Positions 14,298-22,734 of a stretch of DNA of 64,000 nucleotides are shown here, piece after piece (position 1 is the first letter of the stretch; each line of letters opens with the position of its first letter). Where the stretch lies: positions 186,001-250,000 of the forward strand of contig NZ_UWPJ01000023.1 in assembly GCF_900606115.1 (NCBI RefSeq), read 5' to 3'. Source of the stretch: Pigmentiphaga humi. GTDB taxonomy: Bacteria; Pseudomonadota; Gammaproteobacteria; Burkholderiales; Burkholderiaceae_B. Made by a program: the position numbers and the translations under genes. Under the pieces are notes generated by a model that did no database searches, was not told the origin of the DNA, and saw only the letters and a program-made list of their open reading frames with translations.

Positions 14298-16031
14298 ATG
14301 AAACACGACCAAGGATCCGGACCCCAGACCACGGCGAGCCATTTCCTGGATGGGTTGCTGGAAGTCGGCATCGACTACCTGTTCTGCAACATGGGGACCG
14401 ACCATGCCCCCATCATCGAGGAGCTGGCGGCGCGGCGCAGGCTGGGCGTGAAATCGCCGACCGTCATCCGTTGCCCGCACGAGAGCACGGCCGCGCACAT
14501 GGCGGGCGGCTATGCCCTGGTGACGGGGCGCGGCCAGGGCGTGCTGGTGCACGTGGACGTGGGCACGGCGAACGCCTCGATGGCGATGCACAACCTGCTG
14601 CGCAGCCGCATACCCGTGCTGCTGATGGCCGGCAAGGCGCCGTTCACCAGCGCGGGCGAGCTGCTCGGCTCGCGCGACACCTACGTGCACTTCGTCCAGG
14701 AGCCGTTCGACCAGGGCAGCCTGGTCAGGCCCTATGTGAAATGGGAGTGGACGCTGCCTTCGGGCGCCGTCGTCAAGGAAACGCTCAGGCGGGCGCATGC
14801 CGTCATGCATTCCGCTCCGCAAGGGCCGGCCTACCTCATGCTGCCGCGCGAGACCCTGACCGAGCGCTGGGAGCCGGCGCAGGTGCGCGCGTACGGCGTG
14901 AACCAGTTCGGGCCAGCCCGGGAGAGCGGCGCCGACCCCGAGGTCGTCGCCCGCATCGCGGACCGCCTGGAGCAGGCCGAGCATCCCATCCTGGTGACCG
15001 CGTATGCCGGCCGCTGCAGCGGCGCCTCGGAGGCGATCGAAGCGCTGGCGGCCTATGCGGGCATTCGGGTCTTCGAGCCCAACATGGTCAACAACATTTC
15101 CCATGAAGGGCCGAATTTCTGCGGCGCCGCGCCGGACCGGCACCTCGCCCGCGCCGACGTCGCCTTCATGGTCGACGTGGACGTGCCCTGGTTCCCGCGG
15201 GACGTGGCCTTCAATCCGGATACGCACTGGGTGCAGATCGACGTCGATGTGCTCAAGCAGGATTCGCCCATGTGGTCGTTTCCCGCGAACGAGCGGGTGC
15301 AGGCGCGCAGCGCCAGGGTGCTCGAGCAGGTGCTGCGGGAACTGCAGCGGCGCGCGGACGGCGGACTGGCGCGCCGGGCGCAGGCGCGCAATGCCGCCAT
15401 CGCCCAGGAGCGGGAAGCGCGCATCCGCGCCGCCCGCAGCAAGGCGGAGATGCCTGGGGAGATCGGCCAGATCAACACCCATTACCTGTTCGCGCAACTG
15501 GCCAGGCATCTGGACGACCGGGACATCATCATGAACGAGGCGGTCCGCAACGCCGGCATCATGGCCATGCACATCCCGCGTCCCATTCCGGGAACCATGG
15601 TGCGGGTGGGCGGCGGCGGGCTGGGCGCCTCGGGCGGCATGGCGCTGGGCGCCAAGCTGGCGGCGCCGGACGCCATGGTGGTCCAGGTCGTGGGCGACGG
15701 CAGTTTCTATTTCAACAATCCGAACTCGGTATTCGCGGTGTCGCGCCAGCAGAAGCTGCCCATTCTCACCGTCGTCCTGGACAATGGCGGCTGGTCGGCG
15801 GTCAAGCAATCGACGCTGCGGGTTTATCCGGACGGCGATGCCCAGGGGCAGGATTGGTTCGAGGCCGAGCTGCCGGAAGGGGTTGAGTATGCCAAGATCG
15901 CCGAGGCTTTCGGCGCGCTGGGCGAGACGGTGGCCGACCCCGCCGCCTTGCCCGAGGCCATCCAGCGCTGCGTCGCCGCCGTCCGCAACGGCAGGTCCGC
16001 GCTGCTGCATGTCGCCATCACCAGGATATGA
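14298..16031 (+). CDS. Thiamine-diphosphate-dependent enzyme (acetolactate synthase/oxalyl-CoA decarboxylase fold)
   Basis: A 577-residue enzyme with the three ThDP-family domains: PYR (1-175) with the activating glutamate E62 in CPHESTAAHMAGGYA, the middle domain (about 200-340), and the PP domain with the cofactor motif GDGSFYFNNPN (about 466-476). Such enzymes split or join carbon-carbon bonds next to a carbonyl. The first domain carries an uncommon GELLGSRDTYVHF loop. Next to a CoA transferase and an aldehyde dehydrogenase, a lyase that cuts a 2-hydroxyacyl- or 2-oxoacyl-CoA into a formyl-CoA-like fragment and an aldehyde is a reasonable guess; a decarboxylase or carboligase role is also possible. 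Confidence 0.82.
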   Translation: MKHDQGSGPQTTASHFLDGLLEVGIDYLFCNMGTDHAPIIEELAARRRLGVKSPTVIRCPHESTAAHMAGGYALVTGRGQGVLVHVDVGTANASMAMHNLLRSRIPVLLMAGKAPFTSAGELLGSRDTYVHFVQEPFDQGSLVRPYVKWEWTLPSGAVVKETLRRAHAVMHSAPQGPAYLMLPRETLTERWEPAQVRAYGVNQFGPARESGADPEVVARIADRLEQAEHPILVTAYAGRCSGASEAIEALAAYAGIRVFEPNMVNNISHEGPNFCGAAPDRHLARADVAFMVDVDVPWFPRDVAFNPDTHWVQIDVDVLKQDSPMWSFPANERVQARSARVLEQVLRELQRRADGGLARRAQARNAAIAQEREARIRAARSKAEMPGEIGQINTHYLFAQLARHLDDRDIIMNEAVRNAGIMAMHIPRPIPGTMVRVGGGGLGASGGMALGAKLAAPDAMVVQVVGDGSFYFNNPNSVFAVSRQQKLPILTVVLDNGGWSAVKQSTLRVYPDGDAQGQDWFEAELPEGVEYAKIAEAFGALGETVADPAALPEAIQRCVAAVRNGRSALLHVAITRI

Positions 16032-16140
16032 GGCCTGGCGTGATATCCCCCATCAACCAAAGTTAATTGCCGCCGGGGCCGGGCATGCGGACAATCCCCG
16101 GGCGCGGCCTGTCATTGCCATATTTTGCTGGAGAATCGCG

Positions 16141-17589
16141 GTGAGCTACACGAAACTCGAGTTGTACATCGACGGACAATGGATCAGCGGCGGCGGCCGG
16201 GCATGCGAGCCCGTCCTCGACCCCGCTACGGAAGAAGTGCTGGGCATGCTGCCGCTGGCCGGCACGGCCGACCTGGACCACGCGCTGGCCGCCGCCGAGC
16301 GCGCCCTGCCGGCCTGGTCCGCGCTGCCCGCCTATCAGCGCGGCCGCATCCTGAAGAAGGCGGCCGACCTGATTCGCGAAAGGCTGGAGTCCATCGCCGC
16401 CGTCCTGACCCGCGAACAGGGCAAGTCGATACGGGAGTCGCGGATCGAGGTCGCGCTGACCGCCGACATTTTCGAATGGATGGCGGAAGAAGGCCGCCGG
16501 GCCTACGGACGAATCATCCCCTCGCGCGATCCGGACTTGCACTGGAGCGTGTTCAAGGAGCCGGTGGGCGTGGTCGCGGCATTCTCGCCCTGGAATTTCC
16601 CCGGCACCACGCCTTCGCGCAAGATGGCCGGCCCGTTGGCGGCGGGGTGCTGCTGCATACTCAAGGCGTCGGAAGAAACCCCCGGCACCGCCATCGAACT
16701 GACGCGCGCCTTGCACGACGCGGGGCTGCCCGCGGGCGTCTTCAACCTGGTGTTCGGCGTGCCGGCTGAAGTTTCGCAGTACCTCATCGCATCGCCTATC
16801 GTGCGCAAGGTCACTTTCACCGGCTCGACCGCGGTAGGCAAACACCTGGCCGCGCTGTCCGCGCAGGGACTCAAGTCGCTGACCATGGAGCTGGGCGGCC
16901 ATGCGCCGGTCATCGTATTCGACGACGTCGACGTCGAGCGCGTGGTCCGGCTGGCAGTGGGCTCGAAATTCCGCAACGCCGGGCAGGTCTGCGTGTCGCC
17001 CAGCCGGATCTTCGTGCATGAACGGATCATGTCGCGCTTCGCGGAGCGATTCGCCAGCCTGGCCGCAGATCTGCGGGTCGGCAGCGGGCTGGACGAAGGC
17101 AACGCCATGGGCCCGCTGGCGAATCCGCGGCGCCTGCAAGCCATGGAAACCTATCTGGACGACGCGGCGGCGTGCGGCGCCCGGGTGCTGGCGGGAGGAA
17201 GCCGGCGGGCAGGGAAGGGTTATTTCTGGGAGCCCACCGTGCTGGCCGACATTCCGCCGGATGCCCGCCTGCTGCATGAAGAGCCCTTCGGTCCGGTCGC
17301 GTCGCTGATCCCGTTCGGCGGGGAATCCGAAGTGCTGGCCAGGTCGAATTCGCTCGCCTACGGACTGGCATCCTACGTGTTCACGTCGGACCTGGACCGG
17401 GCCACGCGCGTTTCGCATGCACTGCATGCCGGGCTGGTGGGCATCAACACCTTCACCCTGAGCGGGCCGGAAACGCCGTGGGGCGGCGTGGGCGACAGCG
17501 GCTACGGCAGGGAGGGCGGGATCGAGGGGCTGGAGGGATACATGCACGTCAAGACGGTCTCCCAGGCCACGCCTTTCAAGCCGGTTTGA
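16141..17589 (+). CDS. NAD(P)-dependent aldehyde dehydrogenase (semialdehyde type)
   Basis: 482 residues from a GTG start at 16141, chosen because GGAGA at 16130-16134 precedes it and family homology starts at once (LELYIDGQWI). Catalytic residues: N152 (PWNFP), E250 (MELGGHAP) and C284 (GQVCVSPSR). The fold and length fit the succinate-semialdehyde/gamma-aminobutyraldehyde group (GabD-like). It oxidises an aldehyde to an acid in the cytoplasm. As the last gene of the rightward block before a strong hairpin at 17612, it would use the aldehyde released by the preceding ThDP enzyme (inference). Confidence 0.9.
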   Translation: MSYTKLELYIDGQWISGGGRACEPVLDPATEEVLGMLPLAGTADLDHALAAAERALPAWSALPAYQRGRILKKAADLIRERLESIAAVLTREQGKSIRESRIEVALTADIFEWMAEEGRRAYGRIIPSRDPDLHWSVFKEPVGVVAAFSPWNFPGTTPSRKMAGPLAAGCCCILKASEETPGTAIELTRALHDAGLPAGVFNLVFGVPAEVSQYLIASPIVRKVTFTGSTAVGKHLAALSAQGLKSLTMELGGHAPVIVFDDVDVERVVRLAVGSKFRNAGQVCVSPSRIFVHERIMSRFAERFASLAADLRVGSGLDEGNAMGPLANPRRLQAMETYLDDAAACGARVLAGGSRRAGKGYFWEPTVLADIPPDARLLHEEPFGPVASLIPFGGESEVLARSNSLAYGLASYVFTSDLDRATRVSHALHAGLVGINTFTLSGPETPWGGVGDSGYGREGGIEGLEGYMHVKTVSQATPFKPV

Positions 17590-17611
17590 GTTCGCCGCCT
17601 TTCCGCTTTGC

Positions 17612-17650
17612 CGGGATTGGCGGCAGGCATGGTGCCTGCCGCCAATCCCG
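17612..17650. terminator. Perfect 18-bp hairpin between convergent genes
   Basis: CGGGATTGGCGGCAGGCA (17612-17629) pairs fully with 17633-17650 around a 3-nt loop. It fills the 62-bp gap between the aldehyde dehydrogenase and the leftward Bug gene, so it can stop transcripts from both sides. No T-run follows. Confidence 0.8.
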
Positions 17651-17651
17651 A

Positions 17652-18641
17652 TCAATCGGCCGAGAGGCCCAATTCGTCGATCAACTGCGTCCAGCGCTGA
17701 GAGTCCTTCCTGACCAGGGCTGCAAACTCGCCGGTGGATGACCAGGCCGGGGCCAATCCCTGCGCGTCGAGCGCGCTGGCCACTTCGGGATCCCGCATCG
17801 CCTTTTCTATCGCCTCGTTCAATTTCTGAATGACCGGCGCCGGCGTGCCTGCCGGCGCGGTCAATCCTATCCAGAGTTCCGAGTCGAAGCCCGGAACGCC
17901 TGAATCGGCAACGGTAGGCAGCCCGATCATCTCGCGTTTTCCGCTCACGGCCAGAGCCCGCAATTGCCCGGTCTTCACGAAAGGCATCAGGGAGTTCGGA
18001 ATGCCGAACATGACTTGCACGCGTCCTGCGGAAAGGTCCGTGACGGCCGGCGCCGCGCCGCGATACGGCACGTGCACCATTTGTATCCCGGTCATCGACT
18101 TGAAGAGCTCGGCCGTGAGGTGGTGCGGCGTGCCGCTGCCTGCCGAGGCATAGCTCAGCTTGTCCGGATTCGCTTTGGCGTAGGCGATCAGTTCCCGCAC
18201 CGATTTCACCGGCAACCCGGCGTTCGTCGCAAGCATGATGGGGCCGCTGGCAACCAGGGATATAGGCGTGAAATCCTTGACCGGGTCGTAGCCGGCTCCC
18301 GTCTTGCGATAAAGCGCCGGGTTCATGGTGAGCAGGTTGTTGGGAGTAATGAGCAAGGTATAGCCGTCGGGCTCGGCGCGCGCTACGTGGGCGGCGCCGA
18401 GGTTGCCTCCTGCGCCGGGCCGGTTCTCCACGACGACGGGCTGGCTCCAGTAACTGGACAGCTTCTGGCCGAGAACCCGGGCGACGACGTCGTTGCTGCC
18501 GCCGGCGGTATAGGGAACGACGAGCTTGATAGGGCGATTGGGATAGCCGGTTTCGGCTGCCTGGGCATGGCCGGCCGCAGCACATGCCAGGCCGAAGGCG
18601 AGGGCGCTGCGCAATGCCGTGCGTCGATGGATGCGGATCAT
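17652..18641 (-). CDS. Bug-type solute-binding protein of the hydroxylase module
   Basis: A 329-residue precursor with an Arg-containing signal peptide (MIRIHRRTALRSALAFGLAC) cleaved near GHAQAAE. First loop PNRPIKLVVPYTAGGSND, second loop MVHVPYRGAAPAVTDLSAG. It lies 38 bp downstream of the FAD hydroxylase on the same strand, so the pair forms one operon facing the LysR gene. Probably it captures the phenolic or aromatic acid that the hydroxylase uses. The stop codon is 2 nt from the shared terminator hairpin. Confidence 0.88.
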   Translation of the reverse strand: MIRIHRRTALRSALAFGLACAAAGHAQAAETGYPNRPIKLVVPYTAGGSNDVVARVLGQKLSSYWSQPVVVENRPGAGGNLGAAHVARAEPDGYTLLITPNNLLTMNPALYRKTGAGYDPVKDFTPISLVASGPIMLATNAGLPVKSVRELIAYAKANPDKLSYASAGSGTPHHLTAELFKSMTGIQMVHVPYRGAAPAVTDLSAGRVQVMFGIPNSLMPFVKTGQLRALAVSGKREMIGLPTVADSGVPGFDSELWIGLTAPAGTPAPVIQKLNEAIEKAMRDPEVASALDAQGLAPAWSSTGEFAALVRKDSQRWTQLIDELGLSAD

Positions 18642-18679
18642 GGTGTCTCCTGGGAAAGGATCGTAGTTTTGAGGCCGGG

Positions 18680-20320
18680 TCATTGGGGATGCAGGGCTCC
18701 GCGGACAAGGTCCGTGAGGTGCAGCGGGTTCGCGATGGCTTGGCCGCGCCATGCCACGTGTCCATCCGGCCGCACCAGAACGAGCGCGGCGCCATACGAT
18801 TCGCGTACGCGCTGCTCGGTCAGCCGGACGATTTCCAGCGGCACCCGCCGTTCGGAGCATGCGGCGGCGAGCGCCTCGGCCTGGCTATCCACGCCGCTGT
18901 CCAGCACCATCAATACGAAAGAGCGGCCGAAGAGGTCCAGCGTGGAGCGGCCGTCATCCAGCCAGACGTGAGGGGCGCGAGAGCCCGGCCGGGCGGTGGG
19001 CAGGTACACCCTGAAGTCGTCGGGCGTGGGCGGCGTACCGTCGGGCACGCAGATCGGCGAATCTTCGTAGCGGTGGCCGATCTGCAGCCCCATGGACTCC
19101 CATTCCACGCGGGTGGCCTCTCGCAGGCGCTTGCCCAGGCTCTTTCGGATTTGCTCGCCTTCGGGCGTGGCGTCGCAGACGCGCGCGGGGTCCGGCGTAT
19201 CCTGCCACGCCTTGAAGTTCTGCGTCGAGAATCCGATGTTCCGCCGGGCGATCGGCCTGCGCTCCATTTCGTAGCTGGCCAGCAGGCCGTCGCCTCCCCA
19301 GCCTTCGAGCAGCCCCTGGAGCTTCCAGCCGAGATCGAGGACTTCCTGGATGCCCGTATTCATGCCCATGCCGCCGGTGGGCGACATGGTGTGGGCGGAA
19401 TCGCCCACCAGTACCACGCGCCCCCTTGCATAATGGTCCGCCAGGGTCTCGCTGCGCCGCCAGGGAGTGACCGAGAGCACTTCGAAATCCGTCCGGGCTT
19501 CTCCGTCCTGTTCCCCGATCGCCCGGCGGACCCACGACGATGCGTCGAATGATTCCAAGTCCATTTTTTCCTGCGATCCCATGACCGTCAGGCGCCAGAT
19601 GTCCGAGCCGTCGACGACCGTCAGGTTGCCCCACATGCCTTCGGGACCGACGAACATGTAGCGCTCGGCCTCGCCCATCAGGTGCCTGCGGGCCAGTCCG
19701 GGCGAACGGATCAGGATGTTCACGGAGTAGCCAAGCGGCCGGCCCTGCATGGCGATGCCGACGTCTGTTCTCACCTGGCTCGCGGCGCCGTCGCAGGCCA
19801 GGACGTACTGTGCCTTGAAGTCCTTGCGGGCGCCCGTCGCCAGATCCAGCGCCTGCACGGCGACGTGATCGTCGGCCTGGGCCAGTGCCTCGTAGCGGTG
19901 CTTGAACAAGATCTGCGTTTCGGCATGGCCGAGCGCGGCGCGCGCCAGGATCGGCTGCAGCCAGAGCTGCGGGCATCGCTGTTTTTTCTCCGGGGTTTCC
20001 GGCGGCGTGGGCGTGTCCCGCATGCCCGGGTAGAACTCGCGATCCAGCAATAGCCCGTTGAGGGCGGTGCAGAACACCATGGAAAGCTCGTAGTCCTCGG
20101 GAAAGCCGCAGGCGCGCACCTCCTGGGCGATGCCCCATTGGCGGAATGCCTCCATCGTACGCACGGCGATCAGGCCGGTTCGCGGATGTTCGATGGTTCC
20201 ATCGCTCTGCTCGAGCAGTACGGAGCGTATCCCGCGCCGGCTCAGGTCGAGGGACATGGCCAGGCCGACCGGACCTCCTCCCACGATCAGCACGGGTATT
20301 TCTCTTACGTCCTCGGACAT
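18680..20320 (-). CDS. FAD-dependent aromatic hydroxylase (PheA/TfdB/MhpA type)
   Basis: A 546-residue class A flavin monooxygenase that adds OH to a phenol using NAD(P)H and O2. FAD motifs: GGGPVGL (14-20), the ACDGAAS segment near 170, and GDSAHTMSPTGGMGMNTG near 310. The C-terminal ~120 residues form the thioredoxin-like domain found in PheA/TfdB/MhpA enzymes (SFVLMVLDSG...YGAALVLVRPDGHVAWRG). The family acts on phenols, chlorophenols, hydroxyphenylpropionate or resorcinol-like compounds. It faces a LysR gene across 98 bp that includes a perfect dyad, and is followed by a Bug gene. No ring-cleavage enzyme is adjacent; gentisate dioxygenase lies 16 kb away. Confidence 0.9.
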   Translation of the reverse strand: MSEDVREIPVLIVGGGPVGLAMSLDLSRRGIRSVLLEQSDGTIEHPRTGLIAVRTMEAFRQWGIAQEVRACGFPEDYELSMVFCTALNGLLLDREFYPGMRDTPTPPETPEKKQRCPQLWLQPILARAALGHAETQILFKHRYEALAQADDHVAVQALDLATGARKDFKAQYVLACDGAASQVRTDVGIAMQGRPLGYSVNILIRSPGLARRHLMGEAERYMFVGPEGMWGNLTVVDGSDIWRLTVMGSQEKMDLESFDASSWVRRAIGEQDGEARTDFEVLSVTPWRRSETLADHYARGRVVLVGDSAHTMSPTGGMGMNTGIQEVLDLGWKLQGLLEGWGGDGLLASYEMERRPIARRNIGFSTQNFKAWQDTPDPARVCDATPEGEQIRKSLGKRLREATRVEWESMGLQIGHRYEDSPICVPDGTPPTPDDFRVYLPTARPGSRAPHVWLDDGRSTLDLFGRSFVLMVLDSGVDSQAEALAAACSERRVPLEIVRLTEQRVRESYGAALVLVRPDGHVAWRGQAIANPLHLTDLVRGALHPQ

Positions 20321-20386
20321 GCTGACAATCCTTACTTTCCATGGTGTACGAAGCGCTCATGGTGAAGTCCGGGACAATAGGTGTCT

Positions 20387-20401
20387 AATCAATAATTGAT
20401 T
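20387..20401. promoter_or_regulatory. Perfect 15-bp LysR binding dyad
   Basis: AATCAAT (20387-20393) and ATTGATT (20395-20401) are exact arms around one A. It ends 17 nt before the LysR start codon and lies between divergent genes, as expected for a LysR activator that also limits its own synthesis. Confidence 0.65.
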
Positions 20402-20418
20402 TTTATTGAATTCATCAT

Positions 20419-21306
20419 ATGAATATCAAGAATTTCGATCTCAATCTGCTCAGGGTATTCGTCGCCATCTATCGGCTGCGCAACGTATCGCGCGCCGCGC
20501 TCGCCATCGGCCTGACGCAGCCGGCGATGAGCAACGCGCTCAAGCGCCTCAGGGAACAGTGCGCCGATCCTTTGTTCACCCGGGCCGGACGCGCCATGGA
20601 GCCGACGATGCTGGCGCATCGTCTGTTCGAGCCGGTGGAAGCTGCGCTCGGAGGCATAGAAGCGTGTTTTGCCCGGGTGGGAGGGTTCGAGCCGGAGGCC
20701 AGCGACCGGGTGTTCAAGCTATTGATGTCGGACGTGGGCGAGATGGTGGTGCTGCCAAAGCTGCTGGGTGCGCTGGCCCGCATGGCGCCCGGCGTGCGGA
20801 TCGAATCCATGCGCATGCCGCTGGCCGACTATCCCCATGCCTTGCGCAGCGGCGAGGCCGATCTGGCAATCGGCAATATCGGTGTCCTGCGCACCGGTTT
20901 CTACCAGCAGCATCTGTTCGACGACCGCTATGTGTGCATCGCCCGCGCGGAACATCCCTGCCTGGAGAAGCGGATGACGCTTGCCAACTATCTGGCGTGG
21001 GACCACGTTGTGGCGACCTCGGGCAGCACCGATGTGCTGATCGAGGAGGCGCTGTCCGCTCACCGCAAGCACCGGCGCGTCAAGCTCACGGTGACGCACT
21101 ACCATCGCTGCGCGGTCATTGCCTCGCAATCCGACTTGATCGCCTCCGTGCCGGCGAACGCCGTCCTCGGCATGCCTGGGCTGACGATGATGGAACTGCC
21201 GGTGCGCATGCCCGCCGCCAGGGTCCGGCAGTTCTGGCATCGGCGTTCGCACACCGAGGCTTCCCACAAATGGATGAGGAGTGTGATCGCCGGCCTGGAC
21301 TTATAG
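20419..21306 (+). CDS. LysR-family regulator (NodD/NahR/LinR-like)
   Basis: 295 residues. The HTH covers 22-42 (NVSRAALAIGLTQPAMSNALK), and the opening NFDLNLLRVFVAIYRLRNVS plus PLFTRAGRAMEPT is the NodD/NahR branch, whose members respond to aromatic ligands. The ligand domain follows (about 90-290). Divergent to the hydroxylase-Bug pair, with a dyad between, it is the likely activator of those genes. Its last codons overlap by 6 bp, tail to tail, the stop codon of the citrate-synthase-like gene on the other strand. Confidence 0.9.
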   Translation: MNIKNFDLNLLRVFVAIYRLRNVSRAALAIGLTQPAMSNALKRLREQCADPLFTRAGRAMEPTMLAHRLFEPVEAALGGIEACFARVGGFEPEASDRVFKLLMSDVGEMVVLPKLLGALARMAPGVRIESMRMPLADYPHALRSGEADLAIGNIGVLRTGFYQQHLFDDRYVCIARAEHPCLEKRMTLANYLAWDHVVATSGSTDVLIEEALSAHRKHRRVKLTVTHYHRCAVIASQSDLIASVPANAVLGMPGLTMMELPVRMPAARVRQFWHRRSHTEASHKWMRSVIAGLDL

Positions 21307-22617
21307 GAACCTGTCAGGCGACGTGCCCATATAGCGGGCGCGCGGGCGCAGCATGCCTCCGGACAGCCGCTGCTCTGCGATGTGGGCGAGCCACCCCGCG
21401 GTGCGCCCGAGCGTGTGCAGGTAGATCGCCGTTCCTTTGGGCAGGCCCAGTACCATCGTCAGGACGGTCAGCGCGGCAAACAGGTTGGGGAACTTGCCGC
21501 TGGCGCGATGGTATTGCTCGATGAAGGCAAACAGCCGGGCCGCCGTGGCGCAGGAGCCTGGGAGTTCGCCGACGAGCCGCAGCAGCAGCTCGGCTCGGGG
21601 ATCCTTGTCGTAGAGGGGGTGGCCGAAGCAGGGCGCGTCTGCCGCCATAGGCATCGCCGAAGGCGGCGCCTGGAGTTGTTCTTGCAGGAAATCTTCTACA
21701 TCCATCATGCCGCCCGCCTGCATGGGACCAGCCTGGGCCATCAAGGCCGCTGCGACACACGCGTAGGCATCGACGCCGGTGGAAGCGCTGATGCGGGCGC
21801 AAAAAGTGGGCGCGGACAGCTCGTGGTCCACGCTCAATACCAGCGCCGCCGCGATCAGGCCGGCGATGGCGTCGGCATCCGGACGGCTGCCCAGACCGAA
21901 TCCGGACGTCACGCGGTGCGCGATGAACTCGTTGGCGCGTGCCGTTCGGTACTGCGGCCTGGGGCCGAAATAACCAGAGACGCCCGCGAACGCGCTCAGC
22001 AGCCGGATGCCTGTCACATGCATGTCGTTGTACGGCGAGCCCGCTCCCTGTTCTTCCAGCGCGCTGAACCGCATGCCGATCGAACTCAGCAGCCGGATCG
22101 GCGATCTCATGACGGCCGAACCGCCGGAATCCGCGACCAGGCCGTCGCAGAAATCCCGCAGGCCATCGTGGCGCGACGGCGGCCATGGTTTGTCGCGGGG
22201 CGGCGGCATGCCGTTCCAGATAAGGTCGGCGGTGTACTCGAACGAGCGTCCTTCCCTGGCGAGATCCAGGGCCGGGTGTCCCCGGTAGCGTGGACCGTCT
22301 GCGCCGATGTCGCATATCCAGCTCTGGATGATGGGCTCGCCATACCGCAGGACGTGCGCGACAGGCTTCGATGCCTTCTTCGCGCTGGACCGGGTGCGCA
22401 GTTTCTCCAGGTCGGCTTTTCGATAGAGGCTGGTTTTCCTGCCGGGTTCCGGCAGAGTCTTGATCAGGCCGCGGCTGACGTAGGTGTAGAGGGATTCCTT
22501 TTTCACGCCAAGCATGGCCAACGCCTCTTCCCGCCGGACGTACTCCACGTCATTGACCTGGCGCGTCTTGTCGGGACCCGGGGCGCGCCGGTCTTTTTCC
22601 TGTGCTGTATCGGACAT
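21301..22617 (-). CDS. Citrate-synthase-fold protein with N-terminal DNA-binding domain
   Basis: 438 residues. Residues 24-75 form a MerR/excisionase-like HTH (YVRREEALAMLGVKKESLYT, then RKTSLYRKADLEKLR). Residues 88-438 match citrate synthase: VDHELSAPTF with H265, CFGHPLYDKDPRA with H333, GRTAGWLAHIAEQ, and RPRARYMG at the end. The aspartate that should follow the PN of the third catalytic motif is missing (KFPNLFAAL, 375-383), so normal citrate synthesis is doubtful; citryl-CoA-type cleavage, another acyl-CoA reaction, or a ligand-sensing role are options. The ATG at 22617 has AAAGGAG before it. It is divergent from a Rieske oxygenase, with 12-bp repeats between that its HTH might bind. 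Confidence 0.85.
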   Translation of the reverse strand: MSDTAQEKDRRAPGPDKTRQVNDVEYVRREEALAMLGVKKESLYTYVSRGLIKTLPEPGRKTSLYRKADLEKLRTRSSAKKASKPVAHVLRYGEPIIQSWICDIGADGPRYRGHPALDLAREGRSFEYTADLIWNGMPPPRDKPWPPSRHDGLRDFCDGLVADSGGSAVMRSPIRLLSSIGMRFSALEEQGAGSPYNDMHVTGIRLLSAFAGVSGYFGPRPQYRTARANEFIAHRVTSGFGLGSRPDADAIAGLIAAALVLSVDHELSAPTFCARISASTGVDAYACVAAALMAQAGPMQAGGMMDVEDFLQEQLQAPPSAMPMAADAPCFGHPLYDKDPRAELLLRLVGELPGSCATAARLFAFIEQYHRASGKFPNLFAALTVLTMVLGLPKGTAIYLHTLGRTAGWLAHIAEQRLSGGMLRPRARYMGTSPDRFL

Positions 22618-22647
22618 CGCGAGCTCCTTTGATGCACGCTTCATTAT

Positions 22648-22683
22648 AGGTCGATTTATAAGTCGATCTATCAATCGATCGAC
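22648..22683. promoter_or_regulatory. Three 12-bp tandem repeats in a divergent promoter
   Basis: AGGTCGATTTAT (22648-22659), AAGTCGATCTAT (22660-22671) and CAATCGATCGAC (22672-22683) share a TCGAT core at an exact 12-bp period; the first two match at 10 of 12 positions. The third can also be read as the reverse orientation. They lie between the HTH-citrate-synthase gene and the Rieske oxygenase gene and look like an operator array. Confidence 0.6.
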
Positions 22684-22734
22684 TATAGAAATAAACTTCC
22701 GGCGTTGATAGGGCGACCCGGAAAGGAGAACCGA

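Noticed and set aside
13089-18795. Very long open frames on the minus strand (973 and 910 codons) opposite the CoA transferase, ThDP enzyme and aldehyde dehydrogenase
   Set aside because: They are read from the complement of high-GC genes, are rich in Arg, His and Gly without domain motifs, and the plus-strand genes carry complete catalytic motifs.
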